Origin: a virus
Strand: one strand, 5' to 3'
DNA length: 44,999 nt
Virus record (IMG/VR): IMGVR_UViG_3300047550_007046
Coordinates: 1-44,999 of that record
The translations under genes and the position numbers were made by a program. The first letter of the stretch is position 1, and every line of letters starts with the position of its first letter. The notes beneath the pieces are model-generated. The model was not told the DNA's origin. It worked only from the letters and a program-made list of their open reading frames with translations, and searched no databases. Below, piece after piece: positions 1 through 7,682 of the stretch.

Positions 1-201
1 CTATTTACGAAGATGCCAGTCGATATGATTATCAAGTTTTTCATCAACTTTTTCAATATCTTGATGCAAATCTTGTAATACAAGCATAACAGCATTATGA
101 TCTTCTTTATTTTCTTGTTTAAATTTTTGTATTATTGCTACAATAACTCCACCAATTGTTCCAATGCATGCAACAATTATGGAAGCAATCGCAGCATCCA
201 T
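1..201 (-). CDS. Small membrane protein, holin-like or membrane-anchored coiled coil
   Basis: A 66-residue protein with one N-terminal hydrophobic segment (about residues 4-24), followed by a charged, probably helical cytoplasmic part ending in DNHIDWHLRK. One membrane helix plus a short amphipathic tail resembles small phage holins and the XhlA-like proteins of Gram-positive phages, but no family was assigned with certainty. A GTG three bases upstream would add one residue; I prefer the ATG because it overlaps the stop of the upstream gene as TGATG. It is the last gene seen of a minus-strand run and ends at the window edge with a complete stop codon. A non-lysis membrane role is equally possible, because the endolysin lies 22 kb away. 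Confidence 0.6.
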   Translation of the reverse strand: MDAAIASIIVACIGTIGGVIVAIIQKFKQENKEDHNAVMLVLQDLHQDIEKVDEKLDNHIDWHLRK

Positions 202-569
202 CACTGACCAAAGATTTTATCAACGATTTCTTGAGGCGACATCCCTAAGTCGCCATATTCGTCAATATGATCAGTCAGTATTTGAACCAAGTCAGCCTTT
301 TTTACAGGATCCATGGGGATTTTAGTTGGCGCAGGCGCTGCTTTGTCGGGCTGATCGGTGGAAGAGCCGCGAGTTCCATAAACTTGACCAGAGCGCTCTT
401 CTGGGTCCAGCGGGACTTCTTTCATTGCCTTTCCAAGCTCCTCCGACTGCTCTGCATGCCACTCTGCTGCAAGTTGATGCGACTTGGCCATATCCTCATG
501 CCACGCTTTCATAGCATCATGCTTTCTTTTAACAATTTGAACATTGTCGTATGGTAATTGAATAATCAT
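201..569 (-). CDS. Hypothetical phage protein with helical N-terminus
   Basis: A 122-residue protein I do not recognise. Residues 15-52 are rich in Ala, Glu, His and Lys and probably form a helix or coiled coil. A Pro/Ala-rich linker (about residues 75-90) follows, then a small acidic helical domain ending in PQEIVDKIFGQ. No signal peptide or membrane segment is visible. The ATG is preceded by a good AAGGAG ribosome-binding site. It sits 9 bases after the 481-residue gene and overlaps the next small membrane gene by one base, so the three are probably co-transcribed. Confidence 0.65.
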   Translation of the reverse strand: MIIQLPYDNVQIVKRKHDAMKAWHEDMAKSHQLAAEWHAEQSEELGKAMKEVPLDPEERSGQVYGTRGSSTDQPDKAAPAPTKIPMDPVKKADLVQILTDHIDEYGDLGMSPQEIVDKIFGQ

Positions 570-578
570 TTTATCTCC

Positions 579-2024
579 TTATTTACTACTTTTAGGATGA
601 CCTTTTGGTAAAAGGTCATTATCGGTTGTATAATTTGGATTTGAAGGTCTTCCATTTCTCAAAAGATACAAATACGCATTAACTCTAGCCATGGCCCACT
701 GTCCACGGGTCATTCCTGGACGGTGAGAGGTGGAAAAAGCGCCAGCACCACGGCGATAGACCGCTTTTAAAGCCGACATAGTTGCTTTTTTAGAGGCTGA
801 ATCTACTTTTTTATTATGAGTTTCCATTTTTGCCTTTAAAGAAGAAGTAACTGCTTCACCAAATGCAACAGAAGCACCCGACTGTGCAGATCCTTTTGGA
901 TTTTTTCTTGACCCTCTGCGCCTCTCAGAGGGCTTTGCGGGCGTTTTTCTTGGATCATTGGGTCCAGGACGACCATATTTAACCTTTTCAATATCGGATT
1001 CTCCGCCAGACAGCAAATGTTCAGGAATAATCCACATTTTACAGATTTCATTTGGATCAATTTGACCAGAAACTATCTCACAACCTTGACCACCCTCATA
1101 AAAAACACAATTTGAACAAACTAATCCTTCATCTTTGAATGGATTTTTATCTGCTGGGGCGTAGTGAGCACCATTTCGACCAGTTGTTTGATCAAACTTA
1201 CCAAATTTTTCGACTATTGATTCATATCCTTCGTACTGAGCGATCTGCATAGGTGAGAGTTCGGGGTGTTCGGACATTTCTTCCTCTTTTTCGCCATCTT
1301 CCTCATCATCTTCTTCCTCGTCTTCCATTTGGTCATGATCAGGCTCTCTTTCAGAATCAATTAACGAGATAAGAATTAAATCTGCTAGATCAAACTTGTC
1401 TAAAAATTCACTATAAGCATCTAGTTCTTCTGCCATCAGCAAGTCATTTAAAAAATCATAAGATATTTCTTCTTCATAACCCATACTACTGGTCTCCTCA
1501 TTATCAATTGAAACTACACCATCAGGTATAACAGCAAATCGGCATTTACCTTCTGGATCAACTGAAGCCTCTATTATTTTACAGACCGAACCACCAGCAT
1601 AAAGAACACAATTTGAACATTTTACACCGATTTCTTTCTCATCATTTTCTTCAGGTGTCTCATAGCCAGCCCATATACCAGTACCATCTTCATTAAACTT
1701 ACCATATTTTTCTGCTATTGCTATTAAAGCCATAGCTAGCATGGCTTCATCCTGGGTTAGATCTTCTGCTGCCTTTTTAAGTGGATTTTTCCTTTTTTTA
1801 GGATAACCCTGCTGTGGATTTTTAATCCCTGTGCCCATAGAGGTTGTTGTTACTTCATTTGCTCTTTCAATATTAATATCACCTATTGCTATTCCTTGAG
1901 CAATAGCCCTCCTTCTTGCAGAGGTTTTTGATGCTTTATCGCTAGGGTCATATATATAGCATTTACCAGCATCTCCCCACTTATATCCAGGCTTACCGCC
2001 ATCTGAACAAGAATTTATAGGCAT
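579..2024 (-). CDS. Large phage protein with tandem HiPIP-like Cys motifs and a prohead-associated C-terminal domain
   Basis: About 481 residues. The N-terminus (PGYKWGDAGKCYIYD, then a basic RRRAIAQG helix) resembles a short motif found in phage head-protease and structural proteins. A unit containing EKYGKF or EKFGKF followed by four cysteines occurs twice: C136-x2-C139-x8-C148-x12-C161 and C303-x2-C306-x8-C315-x12-C328. Spacing and context (CSNCVxY...C...CxxW/F) resemble high-potential iron-sulfur proteins. A very acidic linker (about residues 225-252) separates the two units. The C-terminal ~75 residues (YRRGAGAFSTSHRPG, then a WAMARVNAYLYLL helix) form a domain I recall from phage structural proteins, often fused to head proteases. 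The function is unknown. A TATAAT lies exactly 7 bases upstream of the ATG and no Shine-Dalgarno is visible, so translation is probably leaderless. Confidence 0.75.
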   Translation of the reverse strand: MPINSCSDGGKPGYKWGDAGKCYIYDPSDKASKTSARRRAIAQGIAIGDINIERANEVTTTSMGTGIKNPQQGYPKKRKNPLKKAAEDLTQDEAMLAMALIAIAEKYGKFNEDGTGIWAGYETPEENDEKEIGVKCSNCVLYAGGSVCKIIEASVDPEGKCRFAVIPDGVVSIDNEETSSMGYEEEISYDFLNDLLMAEELDAYSEFLDKFDLADLILISLIDSEREPDHDQMEDEEEDDEEDGEKEEEMSEHPELSPMQIAQYEGYESIVEKFGKFDQTTGRNGAHYAPADKNPFKDEGLVCSNCVFYEGGQGCEIVSGQIDPNEICKMWIIPEHLLSGGESDIEKVKYGRPGPNDPRKTPAKPSERRRGSRKNPKGSAQSGASVAFGEAVTSSLKAKMETHNKKVDSASKKATMSALKAVYRRGAGAFSTSHRPGMTRGQWAMARVNAYLYLLRNGRPSNPNYTTDNDLLPKGHPKSSK

Positions 2025-2031
2025 AAAGACA

Positions 2032-2040
2032 ATTATACTA
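2032..2040 (-). promoter_or_regulatory. Promoter -10 (TAGTATAAT) for the HiPIP-like gene
   Basis: On the minus strand a perfect TATAAT hexamer ends 7 bases before the ATG at 2024. Transcription would therefore start at or next to the start codon, giving a leaderless mRNA. A TG occurs a little further upstream but not at the canonical extended -10 position. No -35 box was identified. Confidence 0.5.
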
Positions 2041-2044
2041 CAGA

Positions 2045-2377
2045 TTATCTGTAATAGCTATAAAGATCTTTCTGATTCCATCTTTGAACAGGGATATAAA
2101 CATTTTCAAATGAAACATATGCTTCATTTGAAGAGTAGTACACTCTAGCGTATGCACATCTGGCGTTTTCATCATAGATTGGGCATTCTGGATTTGGATC
2201 TAAGTATAATGCTTTAAAGTGGTAGGGATCCTCTTCCCAGTGTATTGCATTTACAATTGTCAATTTATTACTGCAGTATGGGCAAATTTTTTCTGGGTAC
2301 GGGAAATCTTTTATGAGCCGACCTATCAACGAGGCGTTTTCTAAATTTATCTTACTTAAAAAAAACCCATCATTCAT
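2045..2377 (-). CDS. Hypothetical protein with a CPYC motif
   Basis: About 110 residues and not recognised. It contains CPYCSNKL (a CxxC pair) and, about 40 residues later, CPIYDENARCAYAR with two more cysteines, so a four-cysteine zinc site is plausible. The C-terminal half is rich in aromatic residues. Several in-frame ATGs lie at 2395-2377. I chose 2377 because it reduces the overlap with the preceding gene to 8 bases, but no start has a convincing ribosome-binding site. It is the last gene of the minus-strand run that begins with thyX. Confidence 0.6.
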   Translation of the reverse strand: MNDGFFLSKINLENASLIGRLIKDFPYPEKICPYCSNKLTIVNAIHWEEDPYHFKALYLDPNPECPIYDENARCAYARVYYSSNEAYVSFENVYIPVQRWNQKDLYSYYR

Positions 2378-2657
2378 TATTATCATCATCTTCATTTAGA
2401 AATGGATCAATATCCATTTGTTTAATTTTAAATTTTAATAAATAATCAATAAGGCCATCTATTTCATTTTTTGCTATCTCTATTCCATCCATAAGTGCAT
2501 TTAATTCATCAATACAAATTGTGTAATCCTCAGAAGGCGTAACAATGATAAATGAAGGAACATAACTATTTTCAAATGGTACAGACTTTATATTAATCAA
2601 TAAAGTATTTATATCTTCAATATTCTCATCAAGATCTGTATATGGAACTATTCTCAT
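2370..2657 (-). CDS. Hypothetical acidic protein
   Basis: A 95-residue acidic protein of unknown function. It alternates short beta-like stretches (SYVPSFIIVTPSEDYTICID) with a helix (LNALMDGIEIAKNEIDGLID) and ends in a strongly acidic tail (NEDDDNNE). No membrane segment or known catalytic motif is visible. The ATG follows a GGACGGAG ribosome-binding site inside the end of the upstream gene. Overlaps with both neighbours indicate translational coupling. Confidence 0.65.
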   Translation of the reverse strand: MRIVPYTDLDENIEDINTLLINIKSVPFENSYVPSFIIVTPSEDYTICIDELNALMDGIEIAKNEIDGLIDYLLKFKIKQMDIDPFLNEDDDNNE

Positions 2658-3024
2658 CTATATCAACTCCGTCCTCTGATAGGGCTATTAATTCTTGATC
2701 GTTAATTAATATTAGTCTAGCAATTGTTAATAACTTATTTTTATCTTGATTATATTTTTTACCAAAAAATAAAACAAATATTGCAACATCTAAATAATTA
2801 TCAATATCTTTAGATGATACAAATTTTATATTTTTTATATTAAAAGATTTTAATAAAATTTTTGTATATCTTGCATATTTTACTGGATCAGTAAGTAGAT
2901 ATATTTTACTATTCTTTAAGTACGGTATAAATTGTTTTATATAAGGATATGGAATAAAGTCATCTGATGCAATAATTACTATCTTATTTGATAGATCTAT
3001 ATCAATCTTTTTTTGAGTTTCCAT
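2629..3024 (-). CDS. Hypothetical protein, alternating alpha/beta
   Basis: A 131-residue protein, not recognised. Hydrophobic strands (KIVIIASDD, KIYLLTD, VAIFVLFFG) alternate with lysine-rich helices, which suggests a small Rossmann-like or receiver-like alpha/beta fold. I see no nucleotide-binding loop. It overlaps the end of the 58-residue membrane gene upstream by 23 bases and overlaps the next gene by 29 bases, so it belongs to the thyX-headed operon. Confidence 0.6.
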   Translation of the reverse strand: METQKKIDIDLSNKIVIIASDDFIPYPYIKQFIPYLKNSKIYLLTDPVKYARYTKILLKSFNIKNIKFVSSKDIDNYLDVAIFVLFFGKKYNQDKNKLLTIARLILINDQELIALSEDGVDIDENSSIYRS

Positions 3025-3178
3025 TCATTGCTGCCATCATATTTATGAAAAGTACTGACATGAAGCTCCCCCAGAAGCCTGGATCATGATCGAAGGCTAG
3101 TCTAATTGAATACATGAATATTAAAGTGCAAAGTAGTATCCAAGTTGTAACATTTATAATTTTATTTAAAGCGCTCAT
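3002..3178 (-). CDS. Small two-helix membrane protein
   Basis: A 58-residue frame below common length cut-offs. It starts with an ATG that overlaps the thyX stop (ATGA) and ends inside the start of the next gene. Two hydrophobic segments, NVTTWILLCTLIFMYSIRL (about residues 9-27) and GSFMSVLFINMMAAM (about 37-51), are separated by a short loop containing DHDPGFWG. The tail is NGNSKKD. The tight coupling on both sides supports a real gene. The function is unknown; holin-like or other inner-membrane roles are possible. Confidence 0.6.
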   Translation of the reverse strand: MSALNKIINVTTWILLCTLIFMYSIRLAFDHDPGFWGSFMSVLFINMMAAMNGNSKKD

Positions 3179-3876
3179 ATTTGCTCTCTTCCGTTTGAAA
3201 TAAATGACTGATAGGTTAGTGGTAAATATTTTACTAATACTTGTTCTTCAATAATTTTAGCATATTCTCTAATTTCATATTGCGCATGTTCACTGTTTCT
3301 TAAGTTTAAGAAGTTAAGTAAGCTTCTAGCATTAACGGTCCAAATGAACTCAGTGTATTGACCGACTGGAAGCACGGCTCTGGCTATTTCCTTAGCTACG
3401 CCATCTGCAATCAACGCTCTGTATGCGCTATCTGCCATTTCATAAACAGACATCATTAAGTTTTTAGTATTATTAATAACTCTATCATCAGCAATTTGCT
3501 GGAACTGGTAAGATCCTGGTTTGCCAATCTGTTGGCGTATGCAGTGCTCGTCTGGTATATAAAATTCAATATTTTTTGGAATATGATATCTCATACTCAT
3601 TTCATTAAATGATGACCAACGATGACGAAACCACTCTCTGGCCACAAAAATGGGACACTTAATTCTAAATTTAAACATAACATGTTCAAATGGAGTCGCA
3701 TGTTTATTTTTTAATAAATAATTAAGGAGTCCGATGCTAGATTGATCCATCTCAGTTGCTGATGAGAGAAAAGAAACTTTAGCGGCATTAACTATTTCTA
3801 AATCACTCCCCATCACTGATAGTAACTCAATCCTACCTGAATCTAAAACTTTAAAATTCTCTAATGATTCGTTCAT
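3175..3876 (-). CDS. thyX: FAD-dependent thymidylate synthase ThyX
   Basis: A 233-residue flavoprotein that methylates dUMP to dTMP using methylene-tetrahydrofolate and NAD(P)H. The ThyX signature RHR-x7-S is intact at residues 84-94 (RHRWSSFNEMS) and is followed by MRYHIP, as in the family. The KHATPFEHVMFKFRIKCPIFV stretch just before it and the ARSLLNFLNLR segment near residue 185 also match the family. The length is typical. It heads the minus-strand operon running to the left edge and, with the class II ribonucleotide reductase 1.5 kb away on the other strand, forms a nucleotide-supply set. No Shine-Dalgarno is visible. A weak extended -10 (TGATACCAT) lies 6 bases before the ATG, which would make it leaderless. 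Confidence 0.97.
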   Translation of the reverse strand: MNESLENFKVLDSGRIELLSVMGSDLEIVNAAKVSFLSSATEMDQSSIGLLNYLLKNKHATPFEHVMFKFRIKCPIFVAREWFRHRWSSFNEMSMRYHIPKNIEFYIPDEHCIRQQIGKPGSYQFQQIADDRVINNTKNLMMSVYEMADSAYRALIADGVAKEIARAVLPVGQYTEFIWTVNARSLLNFLNLRNSEHAQYEIREYAKIIEEQVLVKYLPLTYQSFISNGREQI

Positions 3877-3882
3877 GCCGGC

Positions 3883-3891
3883 ATGGTATCA
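3883..3891 (-). promoter_or_regulatory. Weak extended -10 (TGATACCAT) upstream of thyX
   Basis: The minus strand reads TGA-TACCAT, which keeps the TGn element and four of six -10 bases, and it ends 6 bases before the thyX ATG. The spacing equals that of the stronger promoters in this window. The match is too weak to stand alone. Confidence 0.3.
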
Positions 3892-3948
3892 CGATTTTTT
3901 TCAGAAGGGTTTGAAAATCCGCACATTTTCCAAGATCTGGTGTATACT

Positions 3949-3990
3949 GCATGCTTAAGCATGCTTAAGCATAGTATGCTTAGTAAGCAT
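3949..3990. repeat. Cluster of ATGCTTA/TAAGCAT palindromes, probable operator
   Basis: The unit ATGCTTAAGC occurs twice in perfect tandem (3951-3960 and 3961-3970). It is followed by a 15-base palindrome, ATGCTTA-G-TAAGCAT, at 3976-3990. All three are variants of ATGCTTA(n)TAAGCAT, so this looks like three adjacent binding sites for a dimeric regulator in the divergent region between thyX and the rightward genes. A TATACT (3943-3948) lies immediately upstream, so a start from it would fall inside the repeats. Confidence 0.55.
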
Positions 3991-4018
3991 CTACGCATTA
4001 TTGTTTAATAAGGTTTAA

Positions 4019-4027
4019 TGGTATAAT
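4019..4027 (+). promoter_or_regulatory. Extended -10 promoter TGGTATAAT
   Basis: A perfect extended -10 element. It abuts an ATG at 4028 and ends 6 bases before a second in-frame ATG at 4034. Transcription normally begins about 7 bases after the hexamer, so the message would start at the second ATG and be leaderless. The same nine bases recur at 12277, just before another gene. Confidence 0.6.
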
Positions 4028-4033
4028 ATGATT

Positions 4034-4240
4034 ATGAAGATTGTGGCAATTGTTGAATCTGACGACACTGGACCAGTTGCCATTCTAGATCCAGATCAAA
4101 TTAGTATATTTTCTATGAAAGATTTTTATTTAGCAGCGACTAGAGACCCATACACAGAACGGCCAATAACATGTGAAATTTCTGCTGAGGATGCACAAAT
4201 ATTCATTAGCCGTGGAGTAAAATGTCTGTCGATTGATTAA
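4034..4240 (+). CDS. Hypothetical small protein
   Basis: A 68-residue protein (MKIVAIVESDDTGPVAILD...). It is mostly beta with an acidic surface and two Cys, one near the end, and has no recognised domain. An ATG at 4028 would add two residues but lies inside the expected promoter-to-start spacer, so 4034 is preferred as a leaderless start. It is the first gene of the rightward operon with the glycosyltransferase, which starts 5 bases after its stop. Confidence 0.6.
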   Translation: MKIVAIVESDDTGPVAILDPDQISIFSMKDFYLAATRDPYTERPITCEISAEDAQIFISRGVKCLSID

Positions 4241-4245
4241 TTTCT

Positions 4246-5253
4246 ATGAAAAAAATTAGCTGGTTTACACCTTCAACTTATGACTCCTCTGGAGAGATCT
4301 GGAACAGCCTTGGTTTTAACAATGCTGCTCTATCAACTATTAAAGCATTAAATGAAAAAGATTGCGCAGTGTTCTATAATAGAACATCAATACCGTTCCA
4401 TGTGAACTTCTGTCAGCCCCATTATTATCAATTTAATAATGACTATACAGTTGGATACACTCCATGGGAAAGCACATCAATTCCATCTAGTTGGTTCTAT
4501 AATATGTCATTATGTGATGAAATTTGGGCTACATCTGAATTTGTAAAAGATATATTTATTAAAAATAACTGTCATCATAATATTCATGTTATACCGCATG
4601 GTATCGATGAATCTTGGAAAATATTTGATAGAGAAGTATTAGATACATTCTATTTTCTTCATGTTGGGGGCGACTCTAAAAGAAAGAACCCTCAACTCGT
4701 CGTTGATGCTTTCCTAGAGCTATTTGATGGGTCAGAAGACCATAAACTTATACTTAAATATAATAACTATGTTCATGCAGAGGTATTTATCAATAATGGA
4801 TTTGTTCATCCATCAAATCATCCTCAGATAATATGCATACCTGAACAATTTACACAAGAACAGATGTTGAAGTTATATCAAAAAGCAAATTGTATGGTTT
4901 ATCCAACAAGTGGAGAAGGTTTTGGTATGATACCATTTGAAGCAATTTGTACTGGAATGCCAACAATCGTGACTAATCTAACTGGTACAGCAGACTTTGC
5001 AAAGTATTCAATACCATTAGAAGCAAACTGGGGATCAGCAGACTGGAATAGTCATATGTATTCTTGTGATACAGGTATGTGGGCAATACCAGATTTTGAT
5101 CAATTATGTGATTTGATGTCTCATGTTGTTAATGAATATGATGAGTTTAAAAAATATACCATTCAATCTGCAAAAATCCTTCACGAGGAGCGCTCTTGGG
5201 AGAAGACTGCTGATAAGATCCTAGATAGACTGTCGGCGTATGAAAAATTTTAA
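4246..5253 (+). CDS. Glycosyltransferase, GT4-like (GT-B fold)
   Basis: A 335-residue sugar transferase. The C-terminal nucleotide-sugar-binding half is clear: HVGGDSKRKNPQLVVDAF near residue 145, then YPTSGEGFGMIPFEAICTGM around residues 218-240. That stretch contains the E-x7-E motif of retaining GT-B enzymes (GT4 clan). The N-terminal half has the expected acceptor-side features (YTPWESTSIPSSW, then ATSEFVKDIF, IPHGID). No membrane anchor is visible, so it is probably cytoplasmic. It lies between a small hypothetical gene and the ribonucleotide reductase. The donor and acceptor cannot be read from sequence; modification of phage DNA, virion or host glycans are all possible. Confidence 0.85.
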   Translation: MKKISWFTPSTYDSSGEIWNSLGFNNAALSTIKALNEKDCAVFYNRTSIPFHVNFCQPHYYQFNNDYTVGYTPWESTSIPSSWFYNMSLCDEIWATSEFVKDIFIKNNCHHNIHVIPHGIDESWKIFDREVLDTFYFLHVGGDSKRKNPQLVVDAFLELFDGSEDHKLILKYNNYVHAEVFINNGFVHPSNHPQIICIPEQFTQEQMLKLYQKANCMVYPTSGEGFGMIPFEAICTGMPTIVTNLTGTADFAKYSIPLEANWGSADWNSHMYSCDTGMWAIPDFDQLCDLMSHVVNEYDEFKKYTIQSAKILHEERSWEKTADKILDRLSAYEKF

Positions 5254-5323
5254 TACACCTTAGTATTAAGTCTTTAAATTAAACATCTAAAATGTTAGCA
5301 TTATTATTTACCCAGGAGGAAGC

Positions 5324-7261
5324 GTGACAGATAGTAATATTCTTACAAGTGAGTTTATTAACTCTTATCAAAATAAAATTGCACCTTGGGGCTTTAATGG
5401 CCTAGGTGAAATTGTATATAAAAGAACATACTCACGAGATATTGAAGAACTTGGAAGAAAAGAACTTTGGCATGAGACCATTGGAAGATGCATCAATGGC
5501 GCTCAAGACATTGGTGCAGGCTATACAAAAGATGAAGCTGAGAGATTATTTGATTATATTTTTAATCTCAAGGGTATTTTTGCTGGAAGATGTTTATGGC
5601 AATTAGGAACACCGCTTGTTGAAAAGATGAGTGGTGTATCTCTTGTGAACTGTTGGATGACCACCATTTCATCTGTTGAAGACTTCCAATTTCTTATGGA
5701 CCACTTAATGGTCGGTGGAGGTGTTGGTTTTTCCGTTGAAAGATCAACTGTTTACAAGATGCCGAAGATCAAGAAAGTTGATTTCATTAGACATGAAAGA
5801 ACCAACGACGCAGACTTTATTGTGCCAGATTCACGACAAGGGTGGTCTGCTTTGCTTGGTAAGGTGCTTTCAAGTTATTTTGAAACAGGTGAATCTTTTA
5901 CATATAGCACAATATTAATCCGTGGATTTGGTGCACCTCTTAAGACTTTTGGTGGGACTGCATCTGGTCCTGAAGTCCTAATTGAAGGTATAAAAGATAT
6001 TTGCAATATTCTTGATAAGAGAACTGGTAAAGATATTAGATCTGTCGATGCCCTCGATATTGCAAATATTATTGGAAAGATAGTTGTAGCCGGCTCAGCA
6101 AGAAGGTCTGCTCAAATTGCCATTGGTGATCCAGATGACATTTTATTTTTAAGAGCAAAGAACTGGGGCCGTGGAGATATTCCTGGATGGAGAGCTAATT
6201 CAAATAACTCAATATTTGCAGACTCATATGATGAAATGATTGATGAGTTTTGGAAAGGATATGATGGCTCTGGAGAGCCTTATGGTTTAATCAATAGAAA
6301 GTTGATTCGTAAGAATGGTCGTCTTGGTGAAAAGATAAATGATAATAAGGTAATTGGAACCAATCCATGCGGTGAAATTGGCCTTGAAGATGGAGAGCCT
6401 TGCAATCTTGCTGAAATATTTTTGCCAAATATTTCTTCTAAAGAAGAATTAATTGATATTAGTCGTCTTCTATATAAGACTCAAAAAGCGATTACAACAC
6501 TTTGGTATCCATATAAGAAAAGTCGTGATGTCATTTCTAGGAATCGCCGCCTCGGTCAGGGTATAACAGGATGGCTACAGGCAACACCTGAGCAGCTATC
6601 ATGGGTCTCAGATACATATATTGCATTAAAAGAATTTGATAAAGAGTGGTCTCAATCGATTGGAATTAATAGTTCAATTAAATTGACCACTGTTAAGCCT
6701 AGCGGAACACTAAGTCTTCTTGCCGGCGTTACCCCAGGAATTCATCCTGCATACGCTAAGTACTATATACGCAGGGTCAGAATGGGTAGCAATGATCCAC
6801 TTGTCCAGTATTGTCGTGATAAGGGTTATAATGTTGTTTATGATATTGGCTTAGATGGTAAAGAAAATCACATGATATGTGTTGTTGAATTTCCATGTGA
6901 AACACCAGAACACGCAACACTTGCAAATGATTTAACAGCTATAGAGCAACTTGAATGGGTAGTCAAAGCTCAGAGTGAATGGGCTGATAACAATGTTAGT
7001 GTGACTGTCTATTATAGAAAAGAAGAACTTGATGATATTCGTCAATGGTTATCAAAAAATTATTCTAATAAAATTAAATCAGTATCCTTCTTGCTACATA
7101 GTGAACATGGCTTTACTTTAGCGCCATATGAGGAAATTTCAAAAGAAGAATATAATAAAAAGAAGAATAAAATTAAAGAGATTAATATATTAATTGAAAA
7201 TGTAAATAATCTCTCAATTGAGAGCCTAGAGTGTGAGGGCGGAGCCTGTCCAATTAAGTAA
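5324..7261 (+). CDS. nrdJ: Adenosylcobalamin-dependent (class II) ribonucleotide reductase, monomeric type
   Basis: A 645-residue enzyme that reduces ribonucleotides to deoxyribonucleotides using vitamin B12. It resembles the monomeric ribonucleoside-triphosphate reductase of Lactobacillus leichmannii. The active-site cysteines fit its pattern: C110 (SLVNCWMT), the thiyl-radical Cys in NPCGEIG (C349) with its partner 11 residues on (C360, EPCNLAEI), and a C-terminal redox pair C637/C642 (ECEGGACPIK). At 645 residues it is shorter than the ~739-residue bacterial enzyme. A GTG start follows a strong AGGAGG site. A rho-independent terminator follows. It probably feeds phage DNA synthesis together with ThyX, and it makes the phage dependent on host cobalamin. 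Confidence 0.94.
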   Translation: MTDSNILTSEFINSYQNKIAPWGFNGLGEIVYKRTYSRDIEELGRKELWHETIGRCINGAQDIGAGYTKDEAERLFDYIFNLKGIFAGRCLWQLGTPLVEKMSGVSLVNCWMTTISSVEDFQFLMDHLMVGGGVGFSVERSTVYKMPKIKKVDFIRHERTNDADFIVPDSRQGWSALLGKVLSSYFETGESFTYSTILIRGFGAPLKTFGGTASGPEVLIEGIKDICNILDKRTGKDIRSVDALDIANIIGKIVVAGSARRSAQIAIGDPDDILFLRAKNWGRGDIPGWRANSNNSIFADSYDEMIDEFWKGYDGSGEPYGLINRKLIRKNGRLGEKINDNKVIGTNPCGEIGLEDGEPCNLAEIFLPNISSKEELIDISRLLYKTQKAITTLWYPYKKSRDVISRNRRLGQGITGWLQATPEQLSWVSDTYIALKEFDKEWSQSIGINSSIKLTTVKPSGTLSLLAGVTPGIHPAYAKYYIRRVRMGSNDPLVQYCRDKGYNVVYDIGLDGKENHMICVVEFPCETPEHATLANDLTAIEQLEWVVKAQSEWADNNVSVTVYYRKEELDDIRQWLSKNYSNKIKSVSFLLHSEHGFTLAPYEEISKEEYNKKKNKIKEINILIENVNNLSIESLECEGGACPIK

Positions 7262-7286
7262 TTTATAATCAACAGTGCGATTGTGC

Positions 7287-7323
7287 AAAAGCGTGCAAAA
7301 AAAGCACGCTTTTGTGCTTTTTT
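7287..7323 (+). terminator. Rho-independent terminator after nrdJ
   Basis: A 10-base-pair stem (AAAAGCGTGC / GCACGCTTTT) with a 7-A loop is followed by GTGCTTTTTT. It ends the nucleotide-metabolism operon and insulates the structural genes downstream. Confidence 0.85.
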
Positions 7324-7336
7324 AGCAAAAATAATG

Positions 7337-7342
7337 TATCAT
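7337..7342 (+). promoter_or_regulatory. -10 box (TATCAT) for the head operon
   Basis: A TATCAT hexamer preceded by TG lies exactly 7 bases before the ATG at 7350, directly after the terminator. There is no Shine-Dalgarno in front of that ATG. The spacing matches the other probable leaderless units in this window. Confidence 0.4.
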
Positions 7343-7349
7343 TTATTAG

Positions 7350-7682
7350 ATGAGTAATGATTTGATCAAAAATAAACAGATCTGGGTTCCAGATAGAGTA
7401 TATGGCGTATGTATTTGGATACTTCCAGATGGAACTCCGTTATCTGATGGTGATGGAGTACTCTGTGCAGAAGGTTTTGTGGGAGATGAAGGTATTGAAA
7501 AGCGTGTTGCGGAGGCTGCAAAGTACTGGACGGGATCAAATCAGGGTCATACGCAATGGGTTCATGGCGCAAGAAAGGTTTCAGCATCAGAAAGAGATGA
7601 TCAGGCAGAAAGACTTGCGGCCGGTCTCGTCGCTGACCCATACGAAGATGCCATTGAGCATTTAGCAAGGAGATATAAATGA
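7350..7682 (+). CDS. Hypothetical protein immediately upstream of the portal gene
   Basis: A 110-residue soluble protein. The N-terminal half is beta-rich with conserved-looking motifs (VYGVCIWILPDGTPLSDGDGV), and a helical C-terminal half (ASERDDQAERLAAGLVAD...) follows. I do not recognise the family; similar small genes often precede portals in phage head modules. Its stop overlaps the portal start as ATGA, so translation is coupled. The start is probably leaderless because it has a -10 box 7 bases upstream and no ribosome-binding site. Confidence 0.7.
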   Translation: MSNDLIKNKQIWVPDRVYGVCIWILPDGTPLSDGDGVLCAEGFVGDEGIEKRVAEAAKYWTGSNQGHTQWVHGARKVSASERDDQAERLAAGLVADPYEDAIEHLARRYK

